This document shows positions 8,031 through 16,854 of a stretch of 64,000 bases of DNA, piece after piece. A model generated the notes under the pieces. That model worked only from the letters and a program-made list of their open reading frames with translations, had not been told where the DNA came from and made no database searches. Position numbers and translations under genes: made by a program. The stretch is from positions 6,138,001-6,202,000 of the forward strand of contig NZ_CP109479.1 in the NCBI RefSeq assembly GCF_036227485.1. Direction: 5' to 3'. Every line of letters begins with the position of its first letter. Positions within the stretch are counted from its first letter, which is position 1. This DNA is from Streptomyces sp. NBC_01451. GTDB lineage: Bacteria; Actinomycetota; Actinomycetes; Streptomycetales; Streptomycetaceae.

Positions 8031-9968
8031 TCAAGGCACCTTGACCCACTGGGCCTTGCTGGGTGTGCCCTGGTCGTCCGTGACGAAGAGCATGTACCAG
8101 CCCGACTCCACCAGGTTCCGGTTCTTGGGGACCGTCACCGTGATGCTGTCCTTCGTCTTCTTCAGGTCCAGGGCGATGGAGCGCTGGTCGACGTCCGTGA
8201 CGTGGGTCGAGGCGCTCGGCCGGATCAGACGGGCCGTCAGAATCGTCGACGTGTGCTGGGACTTGAAGGTGCCCGACGCACCGCGCGCGATCGTCTGCGG
8301 ACCCCCCGACAGGGAGGGCTGCGCGTCGCGGTACAGGTACGGCGGCGTGTAGATCTCGATGCGCTGTTCGAACTTGCCCGGCTTGGTGTCGGCCTTGTCC
8401 GCGTACAGGGAGTCCGAGCCGAAGAACATGACACGGCCGTCGGGCAGCAGGATCGAGCCCGAGTGGTAGTTCCGGCCCACCAGCGGGTCGGCGACCCGCC
8501 GCAGCTTGCCGGTCTTCGCGTCGTACATACGGGCCTGGAGGATGTTGGAGTCGCCACGCCCCCGGTAGTCCTCCGAGCCGCCCGAGATCATCACCGTGTC
8601 GTCGGGCAGGATCGAGTACTGCGGGTAGCGCGTGCCCTTCTCCAGGGACGGGCCGTCGGTGAACTTCGGGTCGTCCGACAGGAGGTCGATCAGGCGGGTC
8701 TTCTTGCTCGACAGCTTCGACTCGCCGACGCCGCCCCCGCCGATCACCATGTACTTCTCGTCCTGCGCCGGCGGCAGCAGCACCGTGCCGGCGGTCTCCA
8801 GCATGTTGGGGTCGCTCAGACCCTTCAGCTTGGTGAACTTGTCGGTCGCCACGTCCCAGACCCCCGGGTCACGGCCGACGTTGTCGGGACCGTAGCCCGC
8901 GTTCGCGCCCGAGTAGAACATCTTGCCGTTCTGCATCAGGGAGATCGCCGGGTACGTCGGGAACTGCCGCGTGTGAGTCGTGTACGTCCACTTCTTGGTC
9001 TTCGGGTCGTACACCTCGTTCTTGCCCGGCACCAGCTGGCCGATCTCGTCCAGTCCCGAGAGGCTGAGGATCTTGCCGTCCGACATGGTGGTGAGCGTGG
9101 GGTACCAGCGGGCCTCGTTCATCGGGTCGACCTTGATGTACTTCTCGGCGACCGGGTCGAACTCGAAGGCGTCCCGGATGCCCTGGAAGTCCTTCTTGTC
9201 CAGGGCGAGCTTCTCGGCGATGCCGTACGTGTTGCGGGAGTCGACGCCCGACAGGCCCTGCACGCGGTAGTTGTCCTGCGTGCCGGTCTCGTACTTCGAG
9301 CCCTTCTTCTGCGCCTCGACGTAGATCCGGCCGAGCCCCGGGTCGTTGCGCAGGAACGCGCCCGTCGCCTTGTCGAAGACCTTCGTCGCGCGCTCCACGA
9401 CGACCGGGTCCTTCGACACGAACGTCTTGCCGTTCTCCTTGCCGGTGAACTTGGTGCCCGCCGGCAGGGTGATCGGCTTGTCCGGGTTCTCGTTGTGCAC
9501 CACCATCAGGCCACCGGCCTTGGTGACGTCACCCTTCAGCTTCTCGTACCGCTTCGTACCGCCCGCGATCAGCAGATTGCCGTTGGCGAGCTGCGTGTGG
9601 CCGGTGCAGAACAGGTCCTTCGGCGTCGGGATCTTCTTGATCGTGCCGCTGACCGGGTCCCAGAGCCGGGTGTCGAACTTCTTCGCGTCGAAGTTGTCCG
9701 CGTTGTTCCCGGAGCCCGCGACCAGCAGCACCTTGCCGGTGTGCAGCAGGGCGGCGTGGATGGTGTTCTGCCGGTACTCCTTGGGGAAGTTCACCACCTC
9801 CCACTTGCCGTTCTCGGCCTTGTACTCCGGTCTGTTGATCTTGTAGTCGTGGTATTTCTCGGTACTGAAGCGGTACACCCACGGCCCGTTCATCCCCGCC
9901 AACGCGAGGACCACCGCCGTGCCTATCGCGAGTCGACGGGCGCGGCGGCGGCCTGCACGGTCTGTCAT
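8031..9968 (-). CDS. glxA: Copper radical oxidase GlxA
   Basis: 645 residues. An N-terminal membrane anchor (residues 11-31) is followed by a seven-bladed Kelch-like barrel and a C-terminal DUF1929 domain, as in galactose and glyoxal oxidases. Cys121 (LFCTGH) and Tyr289 (ARWYPTLTTMSDG) occupy the Cys-Tyr crosslink positions. Trp288 is adjacent, and further copper ligand candidates occur in RNYHSGSILLPDG and RYPQYSILP. GlxA oxidises the glycan made by CslA at the hyphal tip and is needed for aerial growth in studied streptomycetes. ATGA overlap with cslA indicates coupled translation. It requires copper loading outside the membrane. Confidence 0.95.
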   Translation of the reverse strand: MTDRAGRRRARRLAIGTAVVLALAGMNGPWVYRFSTEKYHDYKINRPEYKAENGKWEVVNFPKEYRQNTIHAALLHTGKVLLVAGSGNNADNFDAKKFDTRLWDPVSGTIKKIPTPKDLFCTGHTQLANGNLLIAGGTKRYEKLKGDVTKAGGLMVVHNENPDKPITLPAGTKFTGKENGKTFVSKDPVVVERATKVFDKATGAFLRNDPGLGRIYVEAQKKGSKYETGTQDNYRVQGLSGVDSRNTYGIAEKLALDKKDFQGIRDAFEFDPVAEKYIKVDPMNEARWYPTLTTMSDGKILSLSGLDEIGQLVPGKNEVYDPKTKKWTYTTHTRQFPTYPAISLMQNGKMFYSGANAGYGPDNVGRDPGVWDVATDKFTKLKGLSDPNMLETAGTVLLPPAQDEKYMVIGGGGVGESKLSSKKTRLIDLLSDDPKFTDGPSLEKGTRYPQYSILPDDTVMISGGSEDYRGRGDSNILQARMYDAKTGKLRRVADPLVGRNYHSGSILLPDGRVMFFGSDSLYADKADTKPGKFEQRIEIYTPPYLYRDAQPSLSGGPQTIARGASGTFKSQHTSTILTARLIRPSASTHVTDVDQRSIALDLKKTKDSITVTVPKNRNLVESGWYMLFVTDDQGTPSKAQWVKVP

Positions 9969-12007
9969 TCCTTACGTCCCCCAAGTCCACCAAGGGCGAT
10001 CTGCATGGTCTGGTCGTTGCCCTCGCCCCCTACGCTGCCCCCGCCCGTCCCGCCCGATGCGGCCCACTGGGGCTTGTGCTGCGGCGCGTGGGTGGAGTGG
10101 GGGGCGTGTGGGGCGTGCGATGTGTGCGGGGCGTGTGGCGCCTGTGGCGTCGGCTGGGCCGGCACGAACGGCTGCGGCGTCGGCGCGGCATCCTGCGGTT
10201 CGGCCGGGCCGGCGGCGAGCTTCTTCTTCTCCTGGCGCAGCATGAGCCGCCAGACGACCATCGGCGTCGCGGTGATCGCCGTGGCGAACGTCGCCCAGAT
10301 GATCATCGCGGGGTGCGAGTGCCCGAAGGTGAAGCCGGCCGCGATCGAGCCGCCGAAGATCAGGATGAAGTACCAGTGGTAGCGGAACGTCCCGAACCAG
10401 CGGTCCGGGCTCGCCGAGTCGCCCTTGGGCGTGACCACGAACTTGCTCTTGCGCCGCAGCGCCGAGTCGATCAGGGCCTTCGCGTAGAGCGGCGCGGACA
10501 GCGCCGACATGACCATGCCCGCCACACCGCCGGAGCCCTCCGGCTCGTGCGGGGAGACGTTGTGCCGCCGGTTCCAGATGTACAGGCCGATCTGCAGCGC
10601 CGAGGCGTTGCCGTAGAGCATCAGCCACACGGTCGGGTCGATGTTCACACCCGAGGCGCCCAGGCCCAGGAACAGCGCGCAACTCAGCGCCGCCAGGATC
10701 CAGTTGAGGGCGGACATCGGGTAGAAGATGATCATCATCGTGTAGTTGAAGAGCTTGCTCGGCGGCAGCGAGTAGAAGCCCTTCCAGTACTGCTTGAGGA
10801 TCGTCTCGTACGTGCCCCGCGACCAGCGCATCTGCTGGGTGAAGAAGTCCGTCCAGGCGCTGGGACCCTCACCGACCGCGAGTACGTCCGGCGTGTAGAC
10901 CGAGCGCCACTTCTTGCCCGTCGCCGGGTTCTTGTGGCGGTGGATCTCGAAGCCGGTCGCCATGTCCTCGGTGATCGAGTCGTACAGCCCGCCGATCTGC
11001 TTCAGCGCGCTGATGCGTACGGCGTTGCTGGTCCCCACGAACATCGGCGAGCCGTAGGCGTTCCCGGCGCGCTGGATCAGCGCGTGGAAGAGGAACTGCT
11101 GCGACTCGGCCGCCTTGGTGACGAAGTTGTCGTAGTTCCCGTACACCTGCGGGCCGATGACGAAGCCGATGTTCGGGTCCCGGAAGAAGCCGAGCATCCG
11201 CTCCAGGTAGTTGGGGAGCGGGATGTGGTCGGTGTCGACGGAGGCGAAGTAGTCGTAGTCGTCGCCGTGCGCGTCGAGCCAGGCGTTGTAGTTGCCGTGC
11301 TTGGTCTTGGCGCGGTGCGGGCCCTTGGGCTGGTTCCACTTCGCGACGCCCTTGCGGGAGAAGTGGTGCACGCCCAGGCGGGCGCAGACCGCCTTCACGT
11401 CCGGGTCGTCGCCCTCGTCCAGCAGCCAGACGTGCATGAGGCCGCGGTGCCGGATCCGCACCGCGGCTTCGAGCGTCTTCGTCACCATCTCCAGCGGTTC
11501 CTTGCCGGGCACGAAGGAGGTGAGGAAGGCCACTCTCGTGCCGGTCTCGGGCACCACCGGGATCGGGTCGCGGGCGACCAGGGTGGCGTGCGCGTTCGAC
11601 AGCACGTTCAGGCAGCGGAACAGCTCGATCAGTCCGATCGAGACAAGCATCACTATGTCGAGTGCCGGCAGGAAGTCGAAGGCCGGGTAGTCGCGTTCCG
11701 TCCAGTGCGCGGGCTGGAGCAGCCAGACGAGCAGGACGACGGAGAGCAGCGGCGCGGCACCCAGCATCAGCGCGGCCCGAAGGCGGTGCGGCTCCTGCGA
11801 GAGGAGCGACCGGTACTTGACCGTGTACGGCTTGGTCGGGTCGGGCTGTGTGAGGGGTCCGGCCAGGCGGCTGTAGTGCTCGTAGTCGTACTTGGGCAGG
11901 CTCTTCTTGATCCGGCGGAACCCGCCGGTGCGGTTGGACGGCAGCCTGAGCTGGGCCGTCTGTGATGAGTCGAAGTTATGCCGGGCGCCCGTCGGCGTCG
12001 ACGTCAT
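9965..12007 (-). CDS. cslA: Cellulose synthase-like glycosyltransferase CslA
   Basis: 680 residues. A GT2 processive beta-glycosyltransferase with two N-terminal membrane helices (about 80-130), a cytoplasmic catalytic domain and several C-terminal helices. Catalytic motifs are visible: LLDEGDD, DTD in ASVDTDH, TED in SITEDMATG and the product-binding QQMRWSRG. It uses a UDP-sugar to make the beta-glucan found at growing hyphal tips. The C-terminal 70 residues are proline/alanine-rich with repeated HAPH-type units, an unusual tail next to a copper enzyme gene. GGGGGA lies upstream of ATG 12007. The stop overlaps the glxA start. Confidence 0.95.
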   Translation of the reverse strand: MTSTPTGARHNFDSSQTAQLRLPSNRTGGFRRIKKSLPKYDYEHYSRLAGPLTQPDPTKPYTVKYRSLLSQEPHRLRAALMLGAAPLLSVVLLVWLLQPAHWTERDYPAFDFLPALDIVMLVSIGLIELFRCLNVLSNAHATLVARDPIPVVPETGTRVAFLTSFVPGKEPLEMVTKTLEAAVRIRHRGLMHVWLLDEGDDPDVKAVCARLGVHHFSRKGVAKWNQPKGPHRAKTKHGNYNAWLDAHGDDYDYFASVDTDHIPLPNYLERMLGFFRDPNIGFVIGPQVYGNYDNFVTKAAESQQFLFHALIQRAGNAYGSPMFVGTSNAVRISALKQIGGLYDSITEDMATGFEIHRHKNPATGKKWRSVYTPDVLAVGEGPSAWTDFFTQQMRWSRGTYETILKQYWKGFYSLPPSKLFNYTMMIIFYPMSALNWILAALSCALFLGLGASGVNIDPTVWLMLYGNASALQIGLYIWNRRHNVSPHEPEGSGGVAGMVMSALSAPLYAKALIDSALRRKSKFVVTPKGDSASPDRWFGTFRYHWYFILIFGGSIAAGFTFGHSHPAMIIWATFATAITATPMVVWRLMLRQEKKKLAAGPAEPQDAAPTPQPFVPAQPTPQAPHAPHTSHAPHAPHSTHAPQHKPQWAASGGTGGGSVGGEGNDQTMQIALGGLGGRKE

Positions 12008-12458
12008 GAGTCATCCCCCCACACGCAGGTCACTGCGTGTTTGTCGGTTCTTTACACGTCCGCTCGGCCCCCCTCGGCCGTCACGGGCGCATCAGTAATG
12101 GACCACTGCTCCCACGTCATCCATAATCCACACTGTATAGACATGGAAGAGTGTCCTTCCGGTTGCAGGATGCCCCCCTCGACATCCGTTCATGAACGGG
12201 GCCCCATCCCCGCGCCGGCGCAACCGGTCCGCCCCCAAGGGCTGCGTGTCCGCAGCATGTTGCAGCCCAGGGTTCTACGCCGTTCAGCATGATCGCAAGA
12301 TGCGAAACACGGTGTTTACCGGTCATACGCGCTCATTGTGACGGCTGTTGAGCCCGATTGGTGCAATTGGGACCGCTTGTGCGCGGATGGTTCCGAAGTG
12401 TTTACAGGGTGTACGCGAACAGGCCCCCCGCCTCAGCGGAGGGCCTGCCGTGTGTCTG
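12008..12458. promoter_or_regulatory. cslA upstream region
   Basis: About 450 bp without a supported gene between cslA and tRNA-Lys. It contains a 13-base inverted repeat AAACACGGTGTTT at 12305-12317, which differs from the BldD consensus core at one position, and the terminator of tRNA-Lys at its right end. It should include the cslA promoter. Confidence 0.5.
12421..12446 (-). terminator. Terminator downstream of tRNA-Lys copy 1
   Basis: Stem-loop with 11-base arms (one mismatch) and a four-base loop, 12 bases after the tRNA 3' end on the minus strand. No T-run follows, as is common in Streptomyces. Confidence 0.65.
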
Positions 12459-12532
12459 TGCGCCGCCAGGGACTCGAACCCCGGACCCGCTGATTAAGAG
12501 TCAGCTGCTCTAACCAACTGAGCTAGCGGCGC
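12459..12532 (-). tRNA. tRNA-Lys (CTT), copy 1
   Basis: A 74-base cloverleaf with a seven-pair GCGCCGC/GCGGCGC acceptor stem, anticodon loop GACTCTTAATC with CTT anticodon, and a TTCGAGT T-loop. The 3' CCA is not encoded. Identical to the copies at 18560 and 30021. Confidence 0.96.
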
Positions 12533-12713
12533 GCGGTGACGCGGACAACTCTACCCGACCCCGACGAGTGGTCCGGACCGCCCTCGGTTCGCGCCCGGCC
12601 GGACGCCGGCTGTACATCATTCGGACCGTCAACATGCGACAGCGGGTGACAGTTGAGAAACTGCGAGGGTGCAGAAGCGTGCAAGTCATCGCCTGGGACG
12701 TGAGGGGAATCGT

Positions 12714-14189
12714 ATGGCGACTCCGGTATTCGAGGAATTCGATCCCGCGAGCGACTGCGAATGCCCCGGATGTGTTCACCGGCGAAGGGCCGCACCGTAT
12801 TCCGGACCGGTGTCGGGAACAGGCCCGGGACCGGCCCGTACGGCGGTCCGGCGGACCCTCGTCGTCGCGGCGGCGGCCTCCACGGTGCTCGGTGCCGGGC
12901 ATGCCCTGCCGGCCGCCGCCGCCCCGCAGGCCCCCCACCGTCCGGGCGTACCCGCAGGTGACGAGCCCGACACCCCGCAGGGCGGCAAGGCTCCGCTGCA
13001 CGGCCCGGCCGGGAAACCGGCGCTGGACAAGCTCCGGACGACCACTCGGGCGGAGATCATCAACCGGGCCAGGACCTGGGTCGCCGCGCGGGTGCCGTAC
13101 AGCATGAGCACCTATTGGGGGGACGGTTACCGGCAGGACTGCTCGGGTTTCGTCTCCATGGCCTGGAACCTCGCCGGGAACGAATGGACGGGCAGCCTCG
13201 ACAAGTACGGCGTACGCATTCCCAAGGAGGATCTGCAACCCGGCGACATTCTTCTGTTCCACAATCCCTCGGACCCGGAGAAGGGCTCGCACGTCGTCAT
13301 TTTCGGCGGCTGGACGGACTACACGCACACCTATTACATCGCCTACGAGGAGACCCGCCCGCACGCCCGCAGACAGGCCACCCCGCTCTCCTACTGGAGC
13401 CACTCGGACCGCTATCAGGCCTACCGCTACAAGGGCCTCACCGCGAGCACGGGCGGAACCTCGGAGCCGGGCGGCGGTACCCCGGACCCGGGCGGTACCG
13501 CCGGTACGGGCGACCCGGACGGTACGGGGGGCGCGGCGCCCGGCGCCTCCCCGGACCCGGCGGCCCGGTTCCCGGGGCGGACGTACTTCGGTCCCGGCGC
13601 CAGCAACAAGTACGTAACCCAGCTCGGCCGGATGCTCGTGGAGCGCGGCGGCGCCCGCTACTACACCTCGGGCCCCGGCCCGCGCTGGTCGGACGCGGAC
13701 CGCAGGGCGACCCGGGCGTTCCAGCTGGCCCAGGGCTGGCAGGGCACGGCGGCGGACGGGCTGCCGGGACCGCGCACCTGGGCGCTGCTGGTCAGCGGGA
13801 CGGGCAGTGACATCGGGGACGGGAACGGGGACGGGCCGGGAGGGCCGCCGACCGGGACCGACCCCGGCACGGCTCCTGGCACGGTCCCGGGAACCGCGCC
13901 CGGCACGGTCCCCGGCGCGGCCGGTCCGCCCTCCGCCGGCAAAGCGGTCCCCGAGTTCCCCGGACGGGGCCTGTTCCGGCCGGGCTCCAGCAGCCCGTAC
14001 ATCACCCAGCTCGGAAAGCAGCTGGTGAAGAAGGGGTTCGGGCGGTACTACACGACCCGGCCCGACCCGCGCTGGAACGAGGCGGACCGCCGAGCGGTGC
14101 AGGCCTTCCAGCGTGCCCAGGGCTGGCGGGGCGGCGCGGCCGACGGCTACCCGGGCCCGGAGACCTGGCGCCGCCTCTTCTCCAGGTGA
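12714..14189 (+). CDS. NlpC/P60-type peptidase with two peptidoglycan-binding repeats
   Basis: 491 residues from ATG 12714. An N-terminal cysteine cluster (CECPGC, residues 15-20) precedes a signal or anchor helix at about 48-70. An NlpC/P60-like cysteine peptidase domain follows, with nucleophile Cys143 in DCSGF and His193 in SHVVIF. Two C-terminal repeats of about 80 residues each start FPGR.FGPG or FPGRGLFRPG and end ADG.PGP.TW, a Streptomyces peptidoglycan-binding module. Glycine/proline linkers join the domains. It probably cuts cell-wall peptides or binds the wall outside the membrane. Lying beside cslA, it may remodel wall at tips; this is inference. Confidence 0.83.
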   Translation: MATPVFEEFDPASDCECPGCVHRRRAAPYSGPVSGTGPGPARTAVRRTLVVAAAASTVLGAGHALPAAAAPQAPHRPGVPAGDEPDTPQGGKAPLHGPAGKPALDKLRTTTRAEIINRARTWVAARVPYSMSTYWGDGYRQDCSGFVSMAWNLAGNEWTGSLDKYGVRIPKEDLQPGDILLFHNPSDPEKGSHVVIFGGWTDYTHTYYIAYEETRPHARRQATPLSYWSHSDRYQAYRYKGLTASTGGTSEPGGGTPDPGGTAGTGDPDGTGGAAPGASPDPAARFPGRTYFGPGASNKYVTQLGRMLVERGGARYYTSGPGPRWSDADRRATRAFQLAQGWQGTAADGLPGPRTWALLVSGTGSDIGDGNGDGPGGPPTGTDPGTAPGTVPGTAPGTVPGAAGPPSAGKAVPEFPGRGLFRPGSSSPYITQLGKQLVKKGFGRYYTTRPDPRWNEADRRAVQAFQRAQGWRGGAADGYPGPETWRRLFSR

Positions 14190-14298
14190 CGCAAGCCCCG
14201 GCGGGTGCCCGGCACGGGCCGGTTGGCCGGTAACCACTGTTGCGACGCGGCAGCACACCCAGACATGAACGCATCTGGCGCGGAGGCTGGAGGCACAA

Positions 14299-15426
14299 AT
14301 GAGTACGACGACCGAACACGCACCCGAGCCCGAGGGGCCCCCGGACGGCGGCCCCCGGCCCGCCCGGCTCATCCAGAACGAGGCGACCACCGAGATCCCC
14401 GTCCACCTGTTGTTCCGCGACGAACCCGATCCGGCGCCGGTGCCGCTGCGGCCCGCCGTCGTGGGCCGCAGGCAGGGTACGGGTGAGCAGCCGCGCATCC
14501 GCAGGCCCGCGCCGGCCGCACCGCGACCGGCGGTTGTGACGGTCGACCCCGACCTGGTGGAGCGCCCGGCCCGGGTGCTGCCCGGCGCGGTGGGCGTGCT
14601 CGCCGGCGCCACCGGGCTGGCCGGAGGCGTGCTGACCTCCTGGTGGGCGGGCGCGCTGCCACCCCTCGCGGTGGAGGCGCTGCGGCTGCCGACGGCGTAC
14701 GCGGGTGCCGGTCTCGGTCCGGCCCAGTGGGCGGCGTACGCCGGTGCCGGCGCCCTCGGGCTGTTCGGGTTCGGCGGGCTGGCCCGGGGGCGGACCGGGC
14801 GGGCCTGGGTGCTCGGCCTGTTCGGCCGCTACCGGGGGACGGTCCGGCGCACCGGGCTGCTGTGGGTCAACCCGCTCCTCCTGCGCGCCCGGGTCGACGT
14901 GCGGCTGCGGCACTGGCGCGGCGAGCCGATGCCGGCGGCCGACGCGAACGGGGTCGCGCTGCGGGTCGTCGTCCTCGTGGTGTGGCGGGTGCGGGACACC
15001 GCGCGGGCCACGCTCGGCGTCGAGGACCACGAGACCTACCTGCGCGAGTGTGTCGAGGCGGCGCTCGTCCGGGTGCCGGTGGAGATGCCGGGCGCGGGAA
15101 AGCGGGCGATGGAGGCGGCCGGGGAGGCGCTGACCCGGGCGGTCGCGGCGGACACGGCCCCGGTCGGCCTGGAGGTGTTCTCGGTGCTGCCGGTCCGGGT
15201 CGAGTACGCCCCCGAGGTGGCCGCCGCGATGACCCGCCGCCGTATCGCCGCTCTGGACGCCCAGCACCGGGCGGCCACGCTCACCTCGGTCGTCGACTCG
15301 GTGGAGGACACGGTGACCCGGCTGACCCTGCGCGGTCTGGTCGAACTGGACGACTACGAACGCAAGGTGCTGGTGAAGGACCTGACGGTCGCGTTCTGCG
15401 CGGGGCGGAGCGAGTCCGGGGCGTGA
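14299..15426 (+). CDS. SPFH/band 7 domain membrane protein
   Basis: 375 residues from ATG 14299 with GGAGG upstream. A proline-rich cytoplasmic leader is followed by two or three hydrophobic segments (about 94-170). A band 7/SPFH domain then follows (GLLWVNPLLLRARVDVRLRHW; GVALRVVVLVVWRV; EDHETYLRECVEAALV). The C-terminal part is helical and charged. SPFH proteins form oligomeric membrane scaffolds that organise lipids and proteins. A glycan-synthesis microdomain role next to cslA and lpmP is speculative. The gene ends 120 bases before the LPMO, which has its own promoter. Confidence 0.8.
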   Translation: MSTTTEHAPEPEGPPDGGPRPARLIQNEATTEIPVHLLFRDEPDPAPVPLRPAVVGRRQGTGEQPRIRRPAPAAPRPAVVTVDPDLVERPARVLPGAVGVLAGATGLAGGVLTSWWAGALPPLAVEALRLPTAYAGAGLGPAQWAAYAGAGALGLFGFGGLARGRTGRAWVLGLFGRYRGTVRRTGLLWVNPLLLRARVDVRLRHWRGEPMPAADANGVALRVVVLVVWRVRDTARATLGVEDHETYLRECVEAALVRVPVEMPGAGKRAMEAAGEALTRAVAADTAPVGLEVFSVLPVRVEYAPEVAAAMTRRRIAALDAQHRAATLTSVVDSVEDTVTRLTLRGLVELDDYERKVLVKDLTVAFCAGRSESGA

Positions 15427-15448
15427 GGGTGGGGGAGCGGGACTGCGA

Positions 15449-15462
15449 TTGGTCTGGACATG
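15449..15462 (+). promoter_or_regulatory. DasR-type site (dre), upstream copy
   Basis: TTGGTCTGGACATG resembles the dre core TGGTCTAGACCA with changes in its right half. It lies exactly 40 bases upstream of a better site at 15489 and is followed by a possible -10 element, TAATAAT, at 15475-15481. Confidence 0.6.
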
Positions 15463-15488
15463 CTCAAGGGTCGGTAATAATCTGGGAC

Positions 15489-15502
15489 TTGGTCTAGACC
15501 TG
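15489..15502 (+). promoter_or_regulatory. DasR-type site (dre), main copy
   Basis: TTGGTCTAGACCTG contains the perfect palindrome GGTCTAGACC that forms the heart of the DasR-responsive element in Streptomyces chitin and GlcNAc genes. It lies 45 bases before the LPMO start, suggesting repression relieved by GlcN-6-P. Confidence 0.78.
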
Positions 15503-15546
15503 CACGTCTCACTTGAACCTCCCCCACGTTCAGCAGGAGCGGCAGC

Positions 15547-16152
15547 ATGCGCAAAAAGACCAGGTGGTACGCGTCCGCAGTGGGCCTGGCCACCACCGGC
15601 GCCCTCGTCCTCACGGCCGGAGGCGCCAGCGGCCACGGCTACACCGACCTCCCCATCAGCAGGCAGAAGCTCTGCCAGAACGGCACCGTGACGGGCTGCG
15701 GCGACATCCAGTGGGAGCCGCAGAGTGTCGAGGGCCCCAAGGGCTTCCCCGCCGCCGGACCGGCCGACGGCCAGATCTGTTCGGCGAACCACGGCAACTT
15801 CGGCGCGCTCGACCAGCCGAAGACCCCGTCCGGCGGCACCTGGCCGGCGACCGCGGTGACGGGCGGTCAGAGCTACACCTTCCGCTGGCAGTTCACCGCC
15901 ATGCACGCCACGACCGACTTCAAGTACTACGTCACGAAGTCCGGCTGGAACCAGAACCACGCCCTCGCCCGTTCGGACCTCAACCTCACCCCGTTCCTCA
16001 CCGTCCCCTACAACGCCCAGCGTCCGCCGGCCACGCTCTCGCACACGGGCACACTGCCGTCCGGGCTCAGCGGCCGGCATGTGATCGTCGCGGTGTGGAC
16101 GATCGCGGACACGGCCAACGCGTTCTACGCCTGCTCGGACGTCAGGTTCTGA
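15547..16152 (+). CDS. lpmP: AA10 lytic polysaccharide monooxygenase (LpmP)
   Basis: 201 residues. The signal peptide is cleaved before His30 (GASG/HGYTDLP), giving the obligatory N-terminal histidine of the copper histidine brace; the second ligand is His120 (FTAMHATTDF). The single-domain AA10 fold has conserved cysteines and no binding module. Such enzymes cut chitin or cellulose chains oxidatively. In S. coelicolor the LPMO at this locus (LpmP) acts in wall remodelling and glycan deposition. Two DasR-type sites upstream link it to GlcNAc metabolism. The AGGAGC ribosome site is well placed. Confidence 0.92.
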   Translation: MRKKTRWYASAVGLATTGALVLTAGGASGHGYTDLPISRQKLCQNGTVTGCGDIQWEPQSVEGPKGFPAAGPADGQICSANHGNFGALDQPKTPSGGTWPATAVTGGQSYTFRWQFTAMHATTDFKYYVTKSGWNQNHALARSDLNLTPFLTVPYNAQRPPATLSHTGTLPSGLSGRHVIVAVWTIADTANAFYACSDVRF

Positions 16153-16265
16153 GCATTCCTTGAGTAAATCCGCGACCCCCCACGGGTACGTTCCCCGTAC
16201 GCCCCCAGGACCAGGTGAGGCGGCGTACGGGGAGCCGTACCGAAAGAGAGACCGGGGGAACGGCC

Positions 16266-16814
16266 ATGGACTTGATGTTCTACGGGGTGCCGACGCTCAT
16301 CATCGTGATGACCGTCCTGATGGCGACGTTCGTGATCCGCCGGGTGCTGCGGATGCGCCGCGCCTGGAACAGCGGCCTGACTGCCGAGGCGCGCTGCCTC
16401 CGGACCTACACGACCACGAGCGGTGGCTCCGGCGACTCCTCCGTGCACACGACGCTGCACCACGTGTACGAGTTCGTCGCGCGCGACGGCCGCACCGTCC
16501 GCTTCGACGAGCCGCACGGCCCGGGCACGGTCATCGAGGGCGACTACGTCACCGTCTTCTACAGTGAGGGCGAGCGGATCAATGCCACGGCGCACCGCCC
16601 GAGCCCGGTCCGGCACGGGCTGGCCCTGGCGGGCATCCTCGGGTTCCTCGGGGTGATGGTGGTGTTCTGCGTCGGCTTCATGGTGACGTACAGCCAGATC
16701 TTCGAACCGTTCGGCGACCTGTTCTTCGGTGACGACAGCGGCTACAGCAGCACCGACTCCGGCACGGGCGACGGGTTCCCCGAGGGCTGGGACGTGAGCA
16801 CCGACTCGCCGTGA
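16266..16814 (+). CDS. DUF3592-like membrane protein
   Basis: 182 residues from ATG 16266 with GAGAGACCGGGGG upstream. An N-terminal membrane helix (PTLIIVMTVLMATFVI) is followed by a soluble beta-rich segment of about 75 residues (AEARCLRT...HHVYEFVARDGRTVRF) typical of DUF3592, a second helix (ALAGILGFLGVMVVFCVGFMV) and an acidic Ser/Gly/Asp tail. Both ends are probably on the same side of the membrane. No function is known for the family. It stands alone between the LPMO and the AMP-ligase. Confidence 0.72.
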   Translation: MDLMFYGVPTLIIVMTVLMATFVIRRVLRMRRAWNSGLTAEARCLRTYTTTSGGSGDSSVHTTLHHVYEFVARDGRTVRFDEPHGPGTVIEGDYVTVFYSEGERINATAHRPSPVRHGLALAGILGFLGVMVVFCVGFMVTYSQIFEPFGDLFFGDDSGYSSTDSGTGDGFPEGWDVSTDSP

Positions 16815-16854
16815 GTCTCCACATCTGACGGTATGTCAATTACCGTGCCCGTCC

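Noticed and set aside
8202..11965. Long plus-strand frames opposite glxA and cslA
   Set aside because: Arginine/valine-rich shadow translations of strong minus-strand genes.
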